A stretch of 64,000 bases of DNA from Sulfuricurvum kujiense DSM 16994 (GCF_000183725.1 NC_014762.1:1488001-1552000), one strand, 5' to 3'. Counted from the stretch's first letter, positions 1 to 10,088 are shown. A program made the numbers and translations. Notes: generated by a model from the letters alone, not told the origin.

Positions 1-393
1 ACGTACGAAATACGGTGTTTCCGATATACGCAGAGCAACCGCTCCCTTCATATCGCTTGTGCGATCGTTTTTAGACGCATGGGTCGCCAAATAATTTTGG
101 ATCGTTTTGTGGTCGCTTGGATCGAGCGTGGCATCGGTACCGAAATGGTTCTCCAACGTATTCATCGTCTTGTCCCATGACCGCTTCGGCAGAAACTGCG
201 GCTGATAGGCCATGTGACACGATCCGCACTCTTTTTGATACAACGCAACGGTCGATTTTTCTTGCGGCGTCATCGGTTTTGCTACAACGCTTGAAGAACG
301 GTGTTCATGCTCTTCATGTTCATCTTCTGCATACAGATAAACTCCGCCGGCTAAAATTAGAGCGGCTACGGATAGATTTAAAAACTTCATCAT
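1..393 (-). CDS. Diheme cytochrome c (DHC type), C-terminus outside window
   Basis: Partial gene, 131 codons visible, running off the left edge. The N-terminus is a signal peptide (hydrophobic stretch about residues 4-20) followed by a His/Glu-rich segment and one heme-binding CGSCH motif at residues 56-60. The sequence after it (MAYQPQFLP) is typical of the dihaem cytochrome c (DHC) family; the second heme motif would lie outside the window. DHC proteins are periplasmic electron carriers that reduce the neighbouring SHP cytochrome. The start at 393 has AGGA seven bases upstream. It follows the SHP-like gene by 15 bp on the same strand, so the two are probably one operon. In other bacteria a cytochrome b561 gene often completes this set and could lie beyond the edge. 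Confidence 0.8.
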   Translation of the reverse strand, partial: MMKFLNLSVAALILAGGVYLYAEDEHEEHEHRSSSVVAKPMTPQEKSTVALYQKECGSCHMAYQPQFLPKRSWDKTMNTLENHFGTDATLDPSDHKTIQNYLATHASKNDRTSDMKGAVALRISETPYFVR

Positions 394-408
394 TGTGGAT
401 CCTTTAGT

Positions 409-816
409 TTAGTTTTTCATGATATAGGTGAGAACATCACCTTTTTCCTGTGCGCTCCCCTCACGGGCGTACACATCCATAAAATTGCGTTTGAGCCATT
501 TATTCACCTCTTTGGTGCTGGTAAGACGCTGCGGATTCGCACGGGGCGAGAGCGGCTCGATCACTTTTCCGGTAAGAGAGTTTTTCCCCGGATTTGCAAG
601 ATTGAGTGTATGGCAGCTGGTACATGCCATCGGCTTGCCCTGCTTTCCGGTGTGGGTAGAGGTAAAAATCTCTTTTCCTCTGGCGGCATCAAAGCCGTTA
701 AATGCACTGTTTTCGGCTTTAGCCGTTTTTGAGAGATCATTCATATACTGGAGCACTTCCGGCGATGCCGCCATAAGTGACATTGAGAACATTGTGACGA
801 TTGCAAGGTATTTCAT
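409..816 (-). CDS. SHP-like monoheme cytochrome c (DUF1924)
   Basis: A 135-residue secreted c-type cytochrome: signal peptide ending near residue 17 (MAAS), a single CTSCH heme motif at residues 65-69, and a C-terminal helix region. Size and sequence pattern fit the DUF1924/sphaeroides heme protein (SHP) family, whose high-spin heme can bind oxygen or NO and which receives electrons from DHC. The start has a perfect AGGAGG six bases upstream. The downstream neighbour on the same strand is the DHC-type cytochrome, the usual SHP partner, which supports the family call. The physiological substrate cannot be told from sequence. Confidence 0.8.
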   Translation of the reverse strand: MKYLAIVTMFSMSLMAASPEVLQYMNDLSKTAKAENSAFNGFDAARGKEIFTSTHTGKQGKPMACTSCHTLNLANPGKNSLTGKVIEPLSPRANPQRLTSTKEVNKWLKRNFMDVYAREGSAQEKGDVLTYIMKN

Positions 817-922
817 AACCTTCCTCCTGTTTTTTGATGCTCTAATGCTACGCCAAAGTTGTCAATCCCTCACGTAAAATCCCTTGACACTTTCTTGACA
901 TTTAACAAATAGTGATTTATGA

Positions 923-930
923 CCGATATA
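923..930 (+). promoter_or_regulatory. Possible sigma-28 (FliA) -10 element
   Basis: CCGATATA lies about 30 bp before the YjfB-like motility gene. Campylobacterota FliA promoters have CGATAT-type -10 boxes with a poorly conserved -35. Only one half-site is visible, so this is a suggestion based on position and on the motility annotation of the gene. Confidence 0.35.
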
Positions 931-960
931 ACCATGAACCCCATTTAGGAGGTTACAAAA

Positions 961-1148
961 TGGATCCGATCAGCAGCAGCAATTTAGGTAGTGGACTTGA
1001 AATCTATGCGATGAAAAAAGCGATTGATATTCAGGGACAGGGAATAATGAAAGTGTTAGAGAGTGCTATGCCTATGTCAGGTAGCTCGGGCACCGCTTCC
1101 GGCTCAGAGCTTACCGGCCTAGGTCAAAATCTTGACATAAAAGGTTAG
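961..1148 (+). CDS. YjfB-like putative motility protein
   Basis: A 62-residue protein starting at the ATG that directly follows a strong AGGAGG (948-953). An upstream in-frame ATG at 931 lacks a ribosome-binding site. The central part (residues about 14-35, an AMKKAID...MKVLES pattern) matches the small YjfB 'putative motility protein' family, which has alternating short helices and a low-complexity tail. A Gly/Ser-rich stretch follows residue 38. It is a single gene ending in a hairpin. No enzymatic residues are seen and the molecular role of this family is unknown. Confidence 0.65.
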
Positions 1149-1149
1149 T

Positions 1150-1172
1150 CTACAGCTATACGCTAGCTGTAG
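1150..1172 (+). terminator. Hairpin after yjfB-like gene
   Basis: A perfect 9-bp inverted repeat (CTACAGCTA / TAGCTGTAG) with a 5-nt loop begins just after the stop codon. No T-run follows on either strand, so it may be a weak or factor-assisted terminator or an mRNA end-stabilising hairpin. Confidence 0.45.
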
Positions 1173-1271
1173 CGCCTCTCTATTCATTTCTGCAAATTAT
1201 CACTTCAACGATTTTGAAAGCTTTTTTAATCCAATATCGTACAAAAACAATGCAATCGCAAGCACACGGAC

Positions 1272-3320
1272 TCAAATAGATATGTGAAAATTCTGTGTCA
1301 CAAGATCGGCTGCCATAGGTTTGAAATAATAATATCCTTGGGCGATCATACACCCTTCTCTTAACAAGAATTCTCCCTGCTCTTTTTGCTCAATTCCCTC
1401 TGCTACAATAGTCAGATTTAGCCCTTTGCATAAGTGAATCGTCGATTTTACGATTTCACAATCGGCTGCCGCAAACGGGAGATTATCAACAAAAGATTTA
1501 TCGATTTTAAGTTTATGAATCGGGAGATTTTTCAGATATGCCAAGGAAGAATATCCCGTACCGAAATCATCGATCGCCAATTTGAACCCTTTTTCGGACA
1601 AGAGTGTGAGAATATTTTTGGAGTATTCCGGATCCTCCATCAAAATGCTCTCTGTCAGTTCCAATTCAATCCATTCGGGCTTGCAACCGTATTTATCGAG
1701 GATCAAAGGGATCGTTTTTTCTAGATTTCCGTGCATCAGCTGTTTAGCAGAGATATTTACCGCTATATAGCCTATCTCTACTCCTTCGCTCTTCCAATGC
1801 ACAATTTGACGACATGCTTCATCAATAATCCATTCGCCTATGCTAATGATCAGCCCTGTCTCTTCCGCGATCGGAATGAATTTTACCGGCGGTACCATTC
1901 CCATGTCCGGATTATTCCAGCGTACCAGAGCTTCGACACCGATTATTTTGTTCTCTGACATATCGACCTGCGGCTGGTAATGCAAAATAAGTTCATTGTT
2001 TTTGAGCGCTTTTCGTAAACTGTTTTCCATAGTAAGCCGTTCATAGACTCTTTGGGTCAATTCATGCGTATAGAAACGGTAGGTATTTTTTCCCCTCTCT
2101 TTTGCCTGATACATGGCCGAATCGGCATTGCGCAACAGCTCTTCGGCATTTGCCGCATCTATAGGATAAAAACTGGCTCCGGCACTGCAACTAATAAAGA
2201 TTTCGTAACCGTCTGCATCCAGAGGTTCGGTCAACAAATGAACAAATCTGTGAATTACACTTTCAACATATTCCATGCTCTGCGCATTCTCGACGATAAT
2301 CGCAAATTCGTCTCCTCCGAAACGGGCTATAGACTCTTTGTCAATGGTTTTTTCAAGGCGTATAGCCACCTCCTGCAATACACGATCACCAATACTGTGG
2401 CCGAATGAATCGTTAATCTCTTTGAAACGGTCCAAATCAATAAACCATACGGCAAACGGCGTTTTATTTTGACGATAATCGTATATGAGACGGTTCAATT
2501 TTTCCACGAAACGGAGGCGGTTCGGAATCCCCGTAAGTAAATCGTAGTGAGCCGAATGGTCCAAAATATCCCGTTGCACTACTAGTGTCTTTTGTTTCTT
2601 TTCAAGCTCGGAGAGAGCATTTTTGAGATTTTCCTGGATACCGAGGAGCTTATTTTCCACTTTTTTAATCGATCGAGAGACGAAAAAGATCAATACAACC
2701 AAAAAACTGAACGTAATCACTATGACCCGAATCAATATCACTTTTGTTCGAGCAATCCGCTGATCCGCTCTGATCGAATTATCACGTTGAAACGTGTAAA
2801 GTTCGTCAAGCAAAAAGTCTTCATATTGCTTTAAAAAGACAATTCGGTTGTTTATATCCCGAATTTTGATGTAATAGGCACTGTTTTCATTCGCATTCAG
2901 ACCTTCTCCTAACCGTCTCAAGAGAGATTTCTCCATCATATTCTGTTTTGAAAACAAATCATCCTGCAATAAGATTTCGACCTTGTCCAACTCGCTGACT
3001 ATGATGTTTTTAAACTCAAACCACTCTTTTTTATCAAAAATATTCGGTGAGAGAGCATCGAATTTTTTTATAAACTCGCGCTCGGATTCAATAATCGTTT
3101 TTTTCTGCTGATCAAGATCTCCCGTCGTCAAAAGCCTCTCAGTATCGTATTTGAGTATAAACAGTGATTCGTAGGTCGATTTGCTTAGCTGTTCATCGGC
3201 AATAATCTGCTCATACTCTTTCAAGAGCGAACTCAGTAAAAAACCGACCACCAGCGATCCGAGCAAAATCGTGATAAAAGTAAGATTTGCTATGTGCCGA
3301 AGGGTTAAACTTTTCTGCAT
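1272..3320 (-). CDS. Membrane GGDEF-EAL dual c-di-GMP protein
   Basis: 682 residues. An N-terminal membrane segment (about 12-32), a periplasmic helical region and a second membrane segment (about 195-215) precede GGDEF (motif intact at 335-339) and EAL. No RxxD inhibition site stands before GGDEF. EAL keeps EALVRW, the Asn of VNISAKQL, the ELTES Glu, DDFGTGYSS, the KIDKSF Lys and the QGYYY Gln, so phosphodiesterase activity is expected. The start chosen is the ATG two bases after the stop of the solute-binding lipoprotein gene, which makes the pair translationally coupled; a longer frame would overlap that gene. The context suggests the lipoprotein senses a solute and signals to this protein. 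Confidence 0.85.
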   Translation of the reverse strand: MQKSLTLRHIANLTFITILLGSLVVGFLLSSLLKEYEQIIADEQLSKSTYESLFILKYDTERLLTTGDLDQQKKTIIESEREFIKKFDALSPNIFDKKEWFEFKNIIVSELDKVEILLQDDLFSKQNMMEKSLLRRLGEGLNANENSAYYIKIRDINNRIVFLKQYEDFLLDELYTFQRDNSIRADQRIARTKVILIRVIVITFSFLVVLIFFVSRSIKKVENKLLGIQENLKNALSELEKKQKTLVVQRDILDHSAHYDLLTGIPNRLRFVEKLNRLIYDYRQNKTPFAVWFIDLDRFKEINDSFGHSIGDRVLQEVAIRLEKTIDKESIARFGGDEFAIIVENAQSMEYVESVIHRFVHLLTEPLDADGYEIFISCSAGASFYPIDAANAEELLRNADSAMYQAKERGKNTYRFYTHELTQRVYERLTMENSLRKALKNNELILHYQPQVDMSENKIIGVEALVRWNNPDMGMVPPVKFIPIAEETGLIISIGEWIIDEACRQIVHWKSEGVEIGYIAVNISAKQLMHGNLEKTIPLILDKYGCKPEWIELELTESILMEDPEYSKNILTLLSEKGFKLAIDDFGTGYSSLAYLKNLPIHKLKIDKSFVDNLPFAAADCEIVKSTIHLCKGLNLTIVAEGIEQKEQGEFLLREGCMIAQGYYYFKPMAADLVTQNFHISI

Positions 3321-3322
3321 GT

Positions 3323-4831
3323 TCAGTTCAAAGAGGATTTGTAGAAAACAATCTGTTTCTCTCGTCCCAAGTCGTCCGTTATTTGTTCCCATGAGTGAGC
3401 AGCATGGTCCATAGCTGCCTGAGGCGTCATCTCACCCTTAACGGCTTTGTACGCGTATTCATCGATTGCCTGATAATATTCTCCAGCTCCCGGAATGGTA
3501 ATATCATAGACGACATTCGGGTTCGAGAGTGAGACGGTAATTTCATCCAGATACGCTTTCGCCGAAGCGGTTGAAAACCCGGCTTGTTCCCATGATGCAG
3601 GATCGTTGAAATGCGAATATCGCGATGGATTTACGGCTGTACCGTTTGTTGCAGTAAGCTTTTTTGTCATTTCTTTGGATGTCATATGGGCGGCAAACGC
3701 AAAAGCCAAATCTTTATGTTTGGAATCCTTGTTAACTAAAAACATCCAGTTGCCGCTGATCGACGAGACATCATTATGACGCTTTTCCCATCTATGCGTA
3801 TGAGAGTTGTATACGGTATTGGATCCCGGAATTTGAGCATACCCAACTTTGTCTTTAATAATCGATACCGGAGAATTGGCGACGAAAATCCCCATATCGG
3901 CCCAATCCAGTGCCATCGCTACTTCGCCCGAAGCAAAACTGTTACGAACGTCATGCCCTGCGAAGCTTGCCATCCCCGGAGGCCCGAACTTCATAAAATC
4001 GACATAATCGCTCAGGGCACGGACAAAAGCCGGATTGTTGATGCGCGGTTTCATCGTATCGGGATCAAAATAGTATGCTTTATCGTCCGGATATTTGGCA
4101 TATGCTCCCGCCTGTGCAAAAAATTGCAGCATGGAGATATCGTCTTTGACCCTTAAACCGGCCATTCCGTATTCAACTTTACCGTCTCCGTCCCAATCCC
4201 AGCCGTTGAAAAACTCTGCAATATCTCTAAATGCTTTCCATGTTTTCGGCGGCGCTAAAGGATAGCCGTAGCGTTTGGAAAATGCAGCCTTGTATTCAGG
4301 TTTTTCGAAAATGTCTTTGCGGTAATAGAGATTGATACAATCTCCATCATAAGGGAGTCCGTATGCTTTTCCATTCCAGGAGAGAACCGTATTGCGGTAA
4401 ATCGGCAAAACATCGTCCCAGTCAATCTGTTTTTTGATCGCTTCCGGGATCGGTTCGATATGGTTGTTTCCAAGAAGCGTTCCGTTCCACATCGAAATCA
4501 CAACAAAAATATCATATTTGAGGTTCGGGTCTTTAAGAGACTGATCGATTTTTTCAATCGTTTCGTTCCAGCTGGGAGTCACGACCCGTACCTTGCCACC
4601 CGTCTTTTTTTCAAAAGACTCCACTTCATCCAAAATCGGACCGCGTATCAGGCGGGCTTCGAGGGTCGGAACAATTAGAACGATAGACTGTCCTGCAAAA
4701 GGTTTGGAAGGGTTAACAACCGATGTCGAGACATCGTTTCCCTCTTTCTTTCGTTCGCATCCGGCAAATCCGACAAGGATCAAAACGAGTAAAGCAGCCA
4801 GAGTGAAACGATTTGCATAGTCAATCTTCAT
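3323..4831 (-). CDS. Family 1 extracellular solute-binding lipoprotein
   Basis: 502 residues. The N-terminus has a lipoprotein signal with lipobox GFAGC (Cys at residue 25), so the mature protein should be lipid-anchored. The remainder looks like an SBP family 1 (sugar/oligosaccharide type) binding protein of normal length, with Trp- and Gly-rich ligand-cleft segments such as PYDGDCINLYYRKDIF. No ABC permease or ATPase is adjacent; instead the next gene downstream, two bases away, encodes a membrane GGDEF-EAL protein. A sensory rather than transport role is therefore likely, but the ligand is unknown. Confidence 0.8.
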   Translation of the reverse strand: MKIDYANRFTLAALLVLILVGFAGCERKKEGNDVSTSVVNPSKPFAGQSIVLIVPTLEARLIRGPILDEVESFEKKTGGKVRVVTPSWNETIEKIDQSLKDPNLKYDIFVVISMWNGTLLGNNHIEPIPEAIKKQIDWDDVLPIYRNTVLSWNGKAYGLPYDGDCINLYYRKDIFEKPEYKAAFSKRYGYPLAPPKTWKAFRDIAEFFNGWDWDGDGKVEYGMAGLRVKDDISMLQFFAQAGAYAKYPDDKAYYFDPDTMKPRINNPAFVRALSDYVDFMKFGPPGMASFAGHDVRNSFASGEVAMALDWADMGIFVANSPVSIIKDKVGYAQIPGSNTVYNSHTHRWEKRHNDVSSISGNWMFLVNKDSKHKDLAFAFAAHMTSKEMTKKLTATNGTAVNPSRYSHFNDPASWEQAGFSTASAKAYLDEITVSLSNPNVVYDITIPGAGEYYQAIDEYAYKAVKGEMTPQAAMDHAAHSWEQITDDLGREKQIVFYKSSLN

Positions 4832-4912
4832 GCTTTGGTACCCGTATCCCGATATAGTGCTTCATTGTAATAAAGACCCTATTTTGTTTGCCTTAAATTC
4901 AGACTAAAAAAA

Positions 4913-5034
4913 CTATTCGTTGCGTAAAACGGTTAAAACATCCACTTCAGAAGCTTTTTTCGCCGGATACCACGCAGAGAGCAATACAATAACAAATGCT
5001 CCGATGATGATAAAGAAGAAATCGATCACAGAAA
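4913..5034 (-). pseudogene. Duplicated 3' end of the Lol-type permease gene
   Basis: About 40 codons with a normal stop that repeat the last residues of the permease gene ending at 5590. The translations agree almost completely (both end DVLTVLRNE), while the DNA differs mainly at third codon positions. The copy lacks a start and begins next to a G-rich motif (GGGGACAGGCTAC). This looks like the original or an alternative gene end left behind when the segment 5035-5589 was inserted. It is too short to be functional. Confidence 0.75.
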
Positions 5035-5060
5035 AAAGGGGACAGGCTACTTTTTTTTAC
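5035..5060. repeat. GGGGACAGGCTAC-type element at insertion junction
   Basis: A run of A, then GGGGACAGGCTAC, then a run of T, at the left junction of the inserted segment. From memory, similar 'AGTAGCCTGTCCCC' sequences recur near REP-associated (Y1) transposases in other bacteria; no transposase is present here. Its role in the insertion is inferred from position only. Confidence 0.35.
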
Positions 5061-5071
5061 CCCTTGCCCCC

Positions 5072-5557
5072 CTACCTCTCCGTGCTGTTTCTGTCTTTTC
5101 GTTTTTCCACTTCTTCCATTAATTTTGTATACGATGGTTTTAGACCTGAGACATCGAGCATATATGGCCATCTTCTTTGCTTAACAGTTATCCAAAGCAA
5201 TGCGTACGGGCCTGTTCTTAATGATAGTCGTATATAACCAATATCATTCCATTTTATCTTTAGAGTTTTGAAACATCCGTAATAAATTATATTATCATTC
5301 TCAAGCACAACACGATTTCTAAATGAAAATAGAAAAAACAAATCACATATAAGCCATCTCACTAGTCCTAAGCCCATTCCAAAAAATAAAATACCAACTA
5401 TAATTTCAGTAGGATAATCAGGAGTAATGATTTTTTCATATCCTAAACCGATAAACACTGGAACAAAAATCAAATACATAAGTATCATTACAAAATAGCC
5501 TAAACGCCCATATAATGAAGTTTTATATACTTGATCATTTTGTAAAAACTCGTCCAC
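5072..5557 (-). CDS. Small two-helix membrane protein, unknown function
   Basis: 161 residues with a GTG start that has GAAGG six bases upstream. Two membrane segments (about 19-40 and 49-75) precede a cytoplasmic part of beta-strand character (about 80-150), resembling the overall design of bacterial PH-domain membrane proteins; I do not recognise a specific family. The gene is more A+T-rich than its neighbours and sits exactly between the two copies of the permease 3' end, so it probably arrived by horizontal transfer. It has no visible functional link to secA or lol genes. Confidence 0.6.
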   Translation of the reverse strand: MDEFLQNDQVYKTSLYGRLGYFVMILMYLIFVPVFIGLGYEKIITPDYPTEIIVGILFFGMGLGLVRWLICDLFFLFSFRNRVVLENDNIIYYGCFKTLKIKWNDIGYIRLSLRTGPYALLWITVKQRRWPYMLDVSGLKPSYTKLMEEVEKRKDRNSTER

Positions 5558-5589
5558 TATCTACCTTCACATTATTTATTGCATCAATT

Positions 5590-6786
5590 TTATTCGTTGC
5601 GTAAAACGGTCAAAACATCCACTTCAGAAGCTTTTTTTGCTGGATACCAGGCAGAAAGCAAGACAATCACAAAAGCCCCTGTTATGATGGAAAAGAAATC
5701 GACTACACTCAAATCCAGAGGCAGTGTCGAGGTCGGATAAACATCGGCAGGAAGGGAGATAATATCGAATGTCCCCAAAATCCACATCCCCAAAAAGCCT
5801 AAAATGGCTCCCGTCGTAATTCCCAACAATCCAATGACGATACCCAGAACCAAAAAGATTTTTTTAACCTCTTGTTTCGATGCACCGAGTGAGATAAGCA
5901 AAGCGATTTCACTTCGGCGGTTCATCACCGTCATCAAAAGCGATGAGATAATATTGATGGCGGCGATGAGGATGATGAGCATCAGGACAATAAACAGTGA
6001 CATCTTCTCCATTTTCAGCGCGGCAAAAAAGTTGCCGTTGTCTTCCCACCATCCGCGAATCGATACCGTATCGGGCAATGCGGCAGCGACACGGCCAATA
6101 TCGGCTTCGGGATTGGCGGAATGGACGTGAATCCCGTCATAGAGGTTTTCAGGGATCCCCAAAATACGCTGTAACGCACTCAGAGAGGTATAGGAGAACC
6201 CCTTGTCATAGGCACTCAGTCCGGAGTTAAATGTGCTCACGACGTTGAAGCGCTTGATCTTCGGAGTCAAGGCCAAACCGCCCGGCTCCATCTGAGTGAA
6301 TATATAAGTCAGTTTCTCCCCAGAATCGAGTTGAAACTCCTCTTTGAGCGATTTGCCGACCATCACTTCAAAGTTTTTAGGTATCCCCCCTCTCAGCCCT
6401 TCGGCAACTATGCGGTTGACTTTGGCTTCCTGAGCAAAATCGACACCGAAAAGATACCCCCCCTCCATTTGATCGCCGCTTCTGGAGAGAACGGCAGAGG
6501 TGACATACGGACTAAACGAGAGATCGGGAAATTTCTGACGCAGCTGTTCGAGCAAAGCCGTGTCGCATGTCGCATAAAATTTTGGCTGAATCGTCATGGG
6601 ATAGTTCATCACGGTAAGTTTCTTTTTAAACTCGTTGTCAAAACCGTTCATAAGTGCCATAGCGATGATAAGAACCATCACGCCCAGCGCAATTCCGGAG
6701 AATGCGAGGAGTGCGGAGAGGAAGATAAAGGGCTGCTCTTTGTCAAAGCGCAAAAATCGTTTGACGAGGTAAGAGACGATATTCAA
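5590..6786 (-). CDS. LolC/LolE-family lipoprotein-releasing ABC permease
   Basis: 398 residues, the usual length for LolC/E. It has an N-terminal membrane helix (about 20-45), a large periplasmic domain, and three C-terminal helices (about 262-285, 310-340, 358-385) of the FtsX/MacB fold; the ending [15 protein letters not shown] is typical. It should extract lipoproteins from the inner membrane for transfer to LolA, with a LolD ATPase encoded elsewhere. The TTG start overlaps the secA stop codon (TTGA), with AGGGG about 11 bases upstream, so it is coupled to secA. lolA lies divergently just beyond secA. Its 3' end occurs a second time at 4913-5034. Confidence 0.85.
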   Translation of the reverse strand: MNIVSYLVKRFLRFDKEQPFIFLSALLAFSGIALGVMVLIIAMALMNGFDNEFKKKLTVMNYPMTIQPKFYATCDTALLEQLRQKFPDLSFSPYVTSAVLSRSGDQMEGGYLFGVDFAQEAKVNRIVAEGLRGGIPKNFEVMVGKSLKEEFQLDSGEKLTYIFTQMEPGGLALTPKIKRFNVVSTFNSGLSAYDKGFSYTSLSALQRILGIPENLYDGIHVHSANPEADIGRVAAALPDTVSIRGWWEDNGNFFAALKMEKMSLFIVLMLIILIAAINIISSLLMTVMNRRSEIALLISLGASKQEVKKIFLVLGIVIGLLGITTGAILGFLGMWILGTFDIISLPADVYPTSTLPLDLSVVDFFSIITGAFVIVLLSAWYPAKKASEVDVLTVLRNE

Positions 6787-9350
6787 GAGGCAAATACCCC
6801 TTTTTTAGGTCCTGATTTACCGCAGCAGTTTTTGTATTTGAGACCGCTTCCGCACGGGCAATCGTCGTTTCGGGAAATTTTTTTATCGTCATTTTCGTGC
6901 TCTTGATGATTGAGAGACATTCGAAATGCTTCCTGTTTTTTCTCCAGTTCCATTTGACGGGCAAACGCTTCAGCCTCTTCTTCGGCGCTCTCTACTTTAA
7001 ATCGGATAACATGGAGGGTTTTAATCGTATCGTATTTGATCGTCTCGACCAATTCGCTGAAAAGGTTATAACTCTCTTTTTTATACTCGACCAACGGATC
7101 TTTTTGGTTGTAGGCGCGAAGTCGGATCCCCGTTTTCATGCTGTCCATTTGGTACAAGTGTTCACGCCATGCGGTATCGAGGGTTTTGAGGTAAATCTCC
7201 CGCTCGATTTCGCTTCGAAGTTTTTCATCCACAACCGACATTTTTTCGTCATATTGAGATTTTAATACATTTAGCAATGTACCTTGAATCGAGTCGAACG
7301 ATTTATCGCCGAAGAGTGAAACATCGATATCGGCGTTCATCTCCTCTTTCAACGTCATTGCCAGACGTTCCAAATCGATCTCCTCTTCGGCAATCCCCTC
7401 AAAGATACCGCAGAACGCCAACGTACGGTTGACGTATTCACTGCGGATTAGATCGATTTTATCGGCTACGTTATACGACGGATCGAGCAGTTCACCGCGG
7501 AATTTATAGACGATTTTGCGCTGTTCATTCGCGACGTCATCATATTCAACGATACTTTTACGCCCTTCGAAATGCATGCTTTCGACTTTTTTCTGCGCTT
7601 TTTCTACTGCACGGGTTACCATCGCCGATTCGATATATTCACCGTCTTCAACACCCAGACGCTCCATGATCGACTTGATTTTGTCCGAACCGAAGATACG
7701 GAGAAGGTTATCCTCCAATGAGAGATAAAACTGGCTCGTTCCCGGATCGCCCTGACGCCCTGAACGGCCGCGAAGCTGATTGTCGATACGGCGATTTTCG
7801 TGGCGCTCAGTTCCGAGAATATAGAGACCGCCGAGAGCTTTGATCTCATCGCTGACTTTAATGTCTACCCCGCGACCTGCCATGTTGGTTGCGATGGTTA
7901 CCGCCCCTTTTTCACCTGCATTTTTGATGATCTCAGACTCTTGCGTATGGTTTTTCGCATTCAAAACGGTGTGAGGGATTTTTTCTTTTTTGATCAATTC
8001 ATGCAGTTTTTCGGATTTCTCGATCGAAGCGGTACCGATCAAAATCGGCTGACCTTTGGCATGAAGCTCTTTGACTTTGGCGATAACGGCATCAAATTTC
8101 TCCCCTTCCGTTTTATAGATCAAGTCGTTCAAGTCTTGACGGATAACGGGAACATTGGTCGGGATCGAGATAACGTCGAGATTGTAGATTTGTGCAAACT
8201 CGGTCGCTTCGGTCTGTGCCGTACCGGTCATACCGCCGATTTTTGCGTACATGCGGAAATAGTTTTGGTAGGTGATATCGGCCAGTGTTTGGGTCTCTTC
8301 TTTGATGATGACCCCCTCTTTAGCTTCCAATGCCTGATGGAGCCCTTCGGAATAACGTCGCCCTTCAGAGAGGCGTCCCGTAAACTCGTCGACGATAACG
8401 ATTTGGCCGTCTTGGATAACATAGTCTACGTCGATTTCGAAAATGTAGTTTGCTTTCAACGCCTGGTCAAGGTGATGTGAAAGAGCAGAGTTTTCGATAC
8501 TGTAGAGATTGTCGACACCGAAAAGTTCTTCCGCACGTCCTATCCCCTCTTCGGTGATGAGGATAAGACGATCTTTTTCATCCACCGTGAAATGTTCATC
8601 TCTTACCATCGCTTTGGCAACCGCATCGGCGCGGGTATAGTTCTCTAAGGTACGGTTGGTCGGTCCGGAGATGATAAGCGGTGTCCGTGCTTCATCGATC
8701 AAAATCGAGTCGACCTCATCGACGATAACGTACGCATGTCCGCGCTGAACCATGTGATCACGCGAATAGGTCATATTGTCACGCAAATAATCAAATCCGA
8801 ATTCGTTGTTCGTGCCGTAAGTAATATCGCATGCGTACTGATCACGTTTATTAGCAGGGTTATACCCCTCTTCGACCAATATCCCCGTAGAATATCCCAA
8901 AAAGGCATACAGTGCCGACATCTGCGTACCGTCACGGGATGCCAGATAATCGTTGACCGTCACGACATGAACCCCTTTGCCGTTCATTGCATTGAGAACA
9001 ACCGCCAAGGTTGCGACAAGGGTTTTCCCCTCACCCGTTTTCATCTCGGCGATTCTCCCCTCATGTAAAACCATACCGCCGATAAGCTGAACGTCAAAGT
9101 GACGCATACCGAGAACACGTTTACTCGCTTCACGGGTAATAGCGAATGAATCGACTAAAACCTCATCAAGTGTTTTAACATTGTTTTGTACCGACTCTTT
9201 AAGAGCATGGAAAGCCTGCTGCAACGCTTCGTCGCTCATGGCGCTGAAATGGGGTTCTCGGGCATTGATTGCCGCGACGTTTTGACGATATTTTTTGACT
9301 TCTCGATCGTTTTTGGTACCGAAGATTTTTCCGACTAGCGATTGGAGCAT
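6783..9350 (-). CDS. secA: Preprotein translocase ATPase SecA
   Basis: 855 residues. Walker A (MKTGEGKT) lies near residue 105 and the DEAD-type [16 protein letters not shown] near residue 210; the preprotein cross-linking and helical scaffold regions follow. The C-terminus carries the zinc-binding [13 protein letters not shown] motif used for SecB/ribosome contact. It drives Sec-dependent export at the inner membrane. The ATG has AAGG five bases upstream. The following permease gene starts within its stop codon, and lolA is transcribed divergently, so secretion and lipoprotein sorting genes are grouped here. Confidence 0.97.
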   Translation of the reverse strand: MLQSLVGKIFGTKNDREVKKYRQNVAAINAREPHFSAMSDEALQQAFHALKESVQNNVKTLDEVLVDSFAITREASKRVLGMRHFDVQLIGGMVLHEGRIAEMKTGEGKTLVATLAVVLNAMNGKGVHVVTVNDYLASRDGTQMSALYAFLGYSTGILVEEGYNPANKRDQYACDITYGTNNEFGFDYLRDNMTYSRDHMVQRGHAYVIVDEVDSILIDEARTPLIISGPTNRTLENYTRADAVAKAMVRDEHFTVDEKDRLILITEEGIGRAEELFGVDNLYSIENSALSHHLDQALKANYIFEIDVDYVIQDGQIVIVDEFTGRLSEGRRYSEGLHQALEAKEGVIIKEETQTLADITYQNYFRMYAKIGGMTGTAQTEATEFAQIYNLDVISIPTNVPVIRQDLNDLIYKTEGEKFDAVIAKVKELHAKGQPILIGTASIEKSEKLHELIKKEKIPHTVLNAKNHTQESEIIKNAGEKGAVTIATNMAGRGVDIKVSDEIKALGGLYILGTERHENRRIDNQLRGRSGRQGDPGTSQFYLSLEDNLLRIFGSDKIKSIMERLGVEDGEYIESAMVTRAVEKAQKKVESMHFEGRKSIVEYDDVANEQRKIVYKFRGELLDPSYNVADKIDLIRSEYVNRTLAFCGIFEGIAEEEIDLERLAMTLKEEMNADIDVSLFGDKSFDSIQGTLLNVLKSQYDEKMSVVDEKLRSEIEREIYLKTLDTAWREHLYQMDSMKTGIRLRAYNQKDPLVEYKKESYNLFSELVETIKYDTIKTLHVIRFKVESAEEEAEAFARQMELEKKQEAFRMSLNHQEHENDDKKISRNDDCPCGSGLKYKNCCGKSGPKKGVFAS

Positions 9351-9433
9351 TAAAAGCCTTCATTATGAACAGTATTGAAAAAGTTGGTGATTTTAGCATA
9401 CGAAATCTATGGTTTTGGTAAATGAGCATTGGG

Positions 9434-9439
9434 TACAAT
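9434..9439 (+). promoter_or_regulatory. TACAAT -10 box of lolA
   Basis: GGGTACAAT about 30 bp before the lolA start matches the extended -10 box seen three times in this window (also before aspB and the EamA transporter gene). No convincing -35 is visible, as is usual for sigma-70 promoters in this phylum. Confidence 0.6.
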
Positions 9440-9468
9440 AGCACAATTACTTTATTCAAGGATTTTGT

Positions 9469-9987
9469 GTGCGTTTTTTACCCCTCTTGGTTCTCCTTTC
9501 CCTTACCCTCTTTGCTTCACCGAAAGAGATGAGTTCGTTTAACTCCAAATTTATTCAGACCATTATCGATGACAGCAACAAAAAAATCGTTTACTCCGGT
9601 GAACTTTGGGCAAGCAAACCCCAAAATGCCCTCTGGGTATACCAAAAACCGATTCAAAAGAGCGTCTACGTAAACGGTTCCAAAATTACTGTGATCGAAC
9701 CGCAAATAGAGCAGGTAACGATGCGTACGCTGGATGATGAGATCGATTTTTTGCAAATCATCCAAAAAGCGAAGAAAGTTAATGACGATCAATACAGTGC
9801 AACGGTAAAAGGTCAAACCTATACGGTTCAGTTTAAAAATACCCAGCTGCTCTCTATCGCCTACAAAGACAGCTATGACAACCGTGTAACAATCCAGTTC
9901 ACCAATCCGGTACAAAACAAAGCGATAGAGGCAAACCGATATAAACCAATCATTCCCGAGGGATTCGACATAATAAAAGACCGCTAA
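9469..9987 (+). CDS. lolA: Outer-membrane lipoprotein carrier LolA
   Basis: 172 residues. Signal peptide (residues 1-16, ending near FAS) then a LolA-type half-barrel: a SFNSKFIQTI start, a YSGELWASKPQNALWVYQKP strand region and a late VTIQFTNP segment. It carries lipoproteins across the periplasm from the LolCDE exporter to the outer membrane. GTG start with AAGGA six bases upstream. It diverges from secA and the Lol permease, which supports the call. Confidence 0.88.
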   Translation: MRFLPLLVLLSLTLFASPKEMSSFNSKFIQTIIDDSNKKIVYSGELWASKPQNALWVYQKPIQKSVYVNGSKITVIEPQIEQVTMRTLDDEIDFLQIIQKAKKVNDDQYSATVKGQTYTVQFKNTQLLSIAYKDSYDNRVTIQFTNPVQNKAIEANRYKPIIPEGFDIIKDR

Positions 9988-10088
9988 TTTTAACAATAAA
10001 GATCAGGGTTTTTTCGTATGTATACAGATTGCAGTCTATTTAGTCCCATTTATATATAATTTTGAATGTAATATAGTGTTTTTATGAT

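Noticed and set aside
4947-5171. 74-codon minus-strand frame across the permease remnant and the inserted gene's 3' end
   Set aside because: It reads the permease remnant in the wrong frame and overlaps the end of the better-supported 161-residue gene; no ribosome-binding site.
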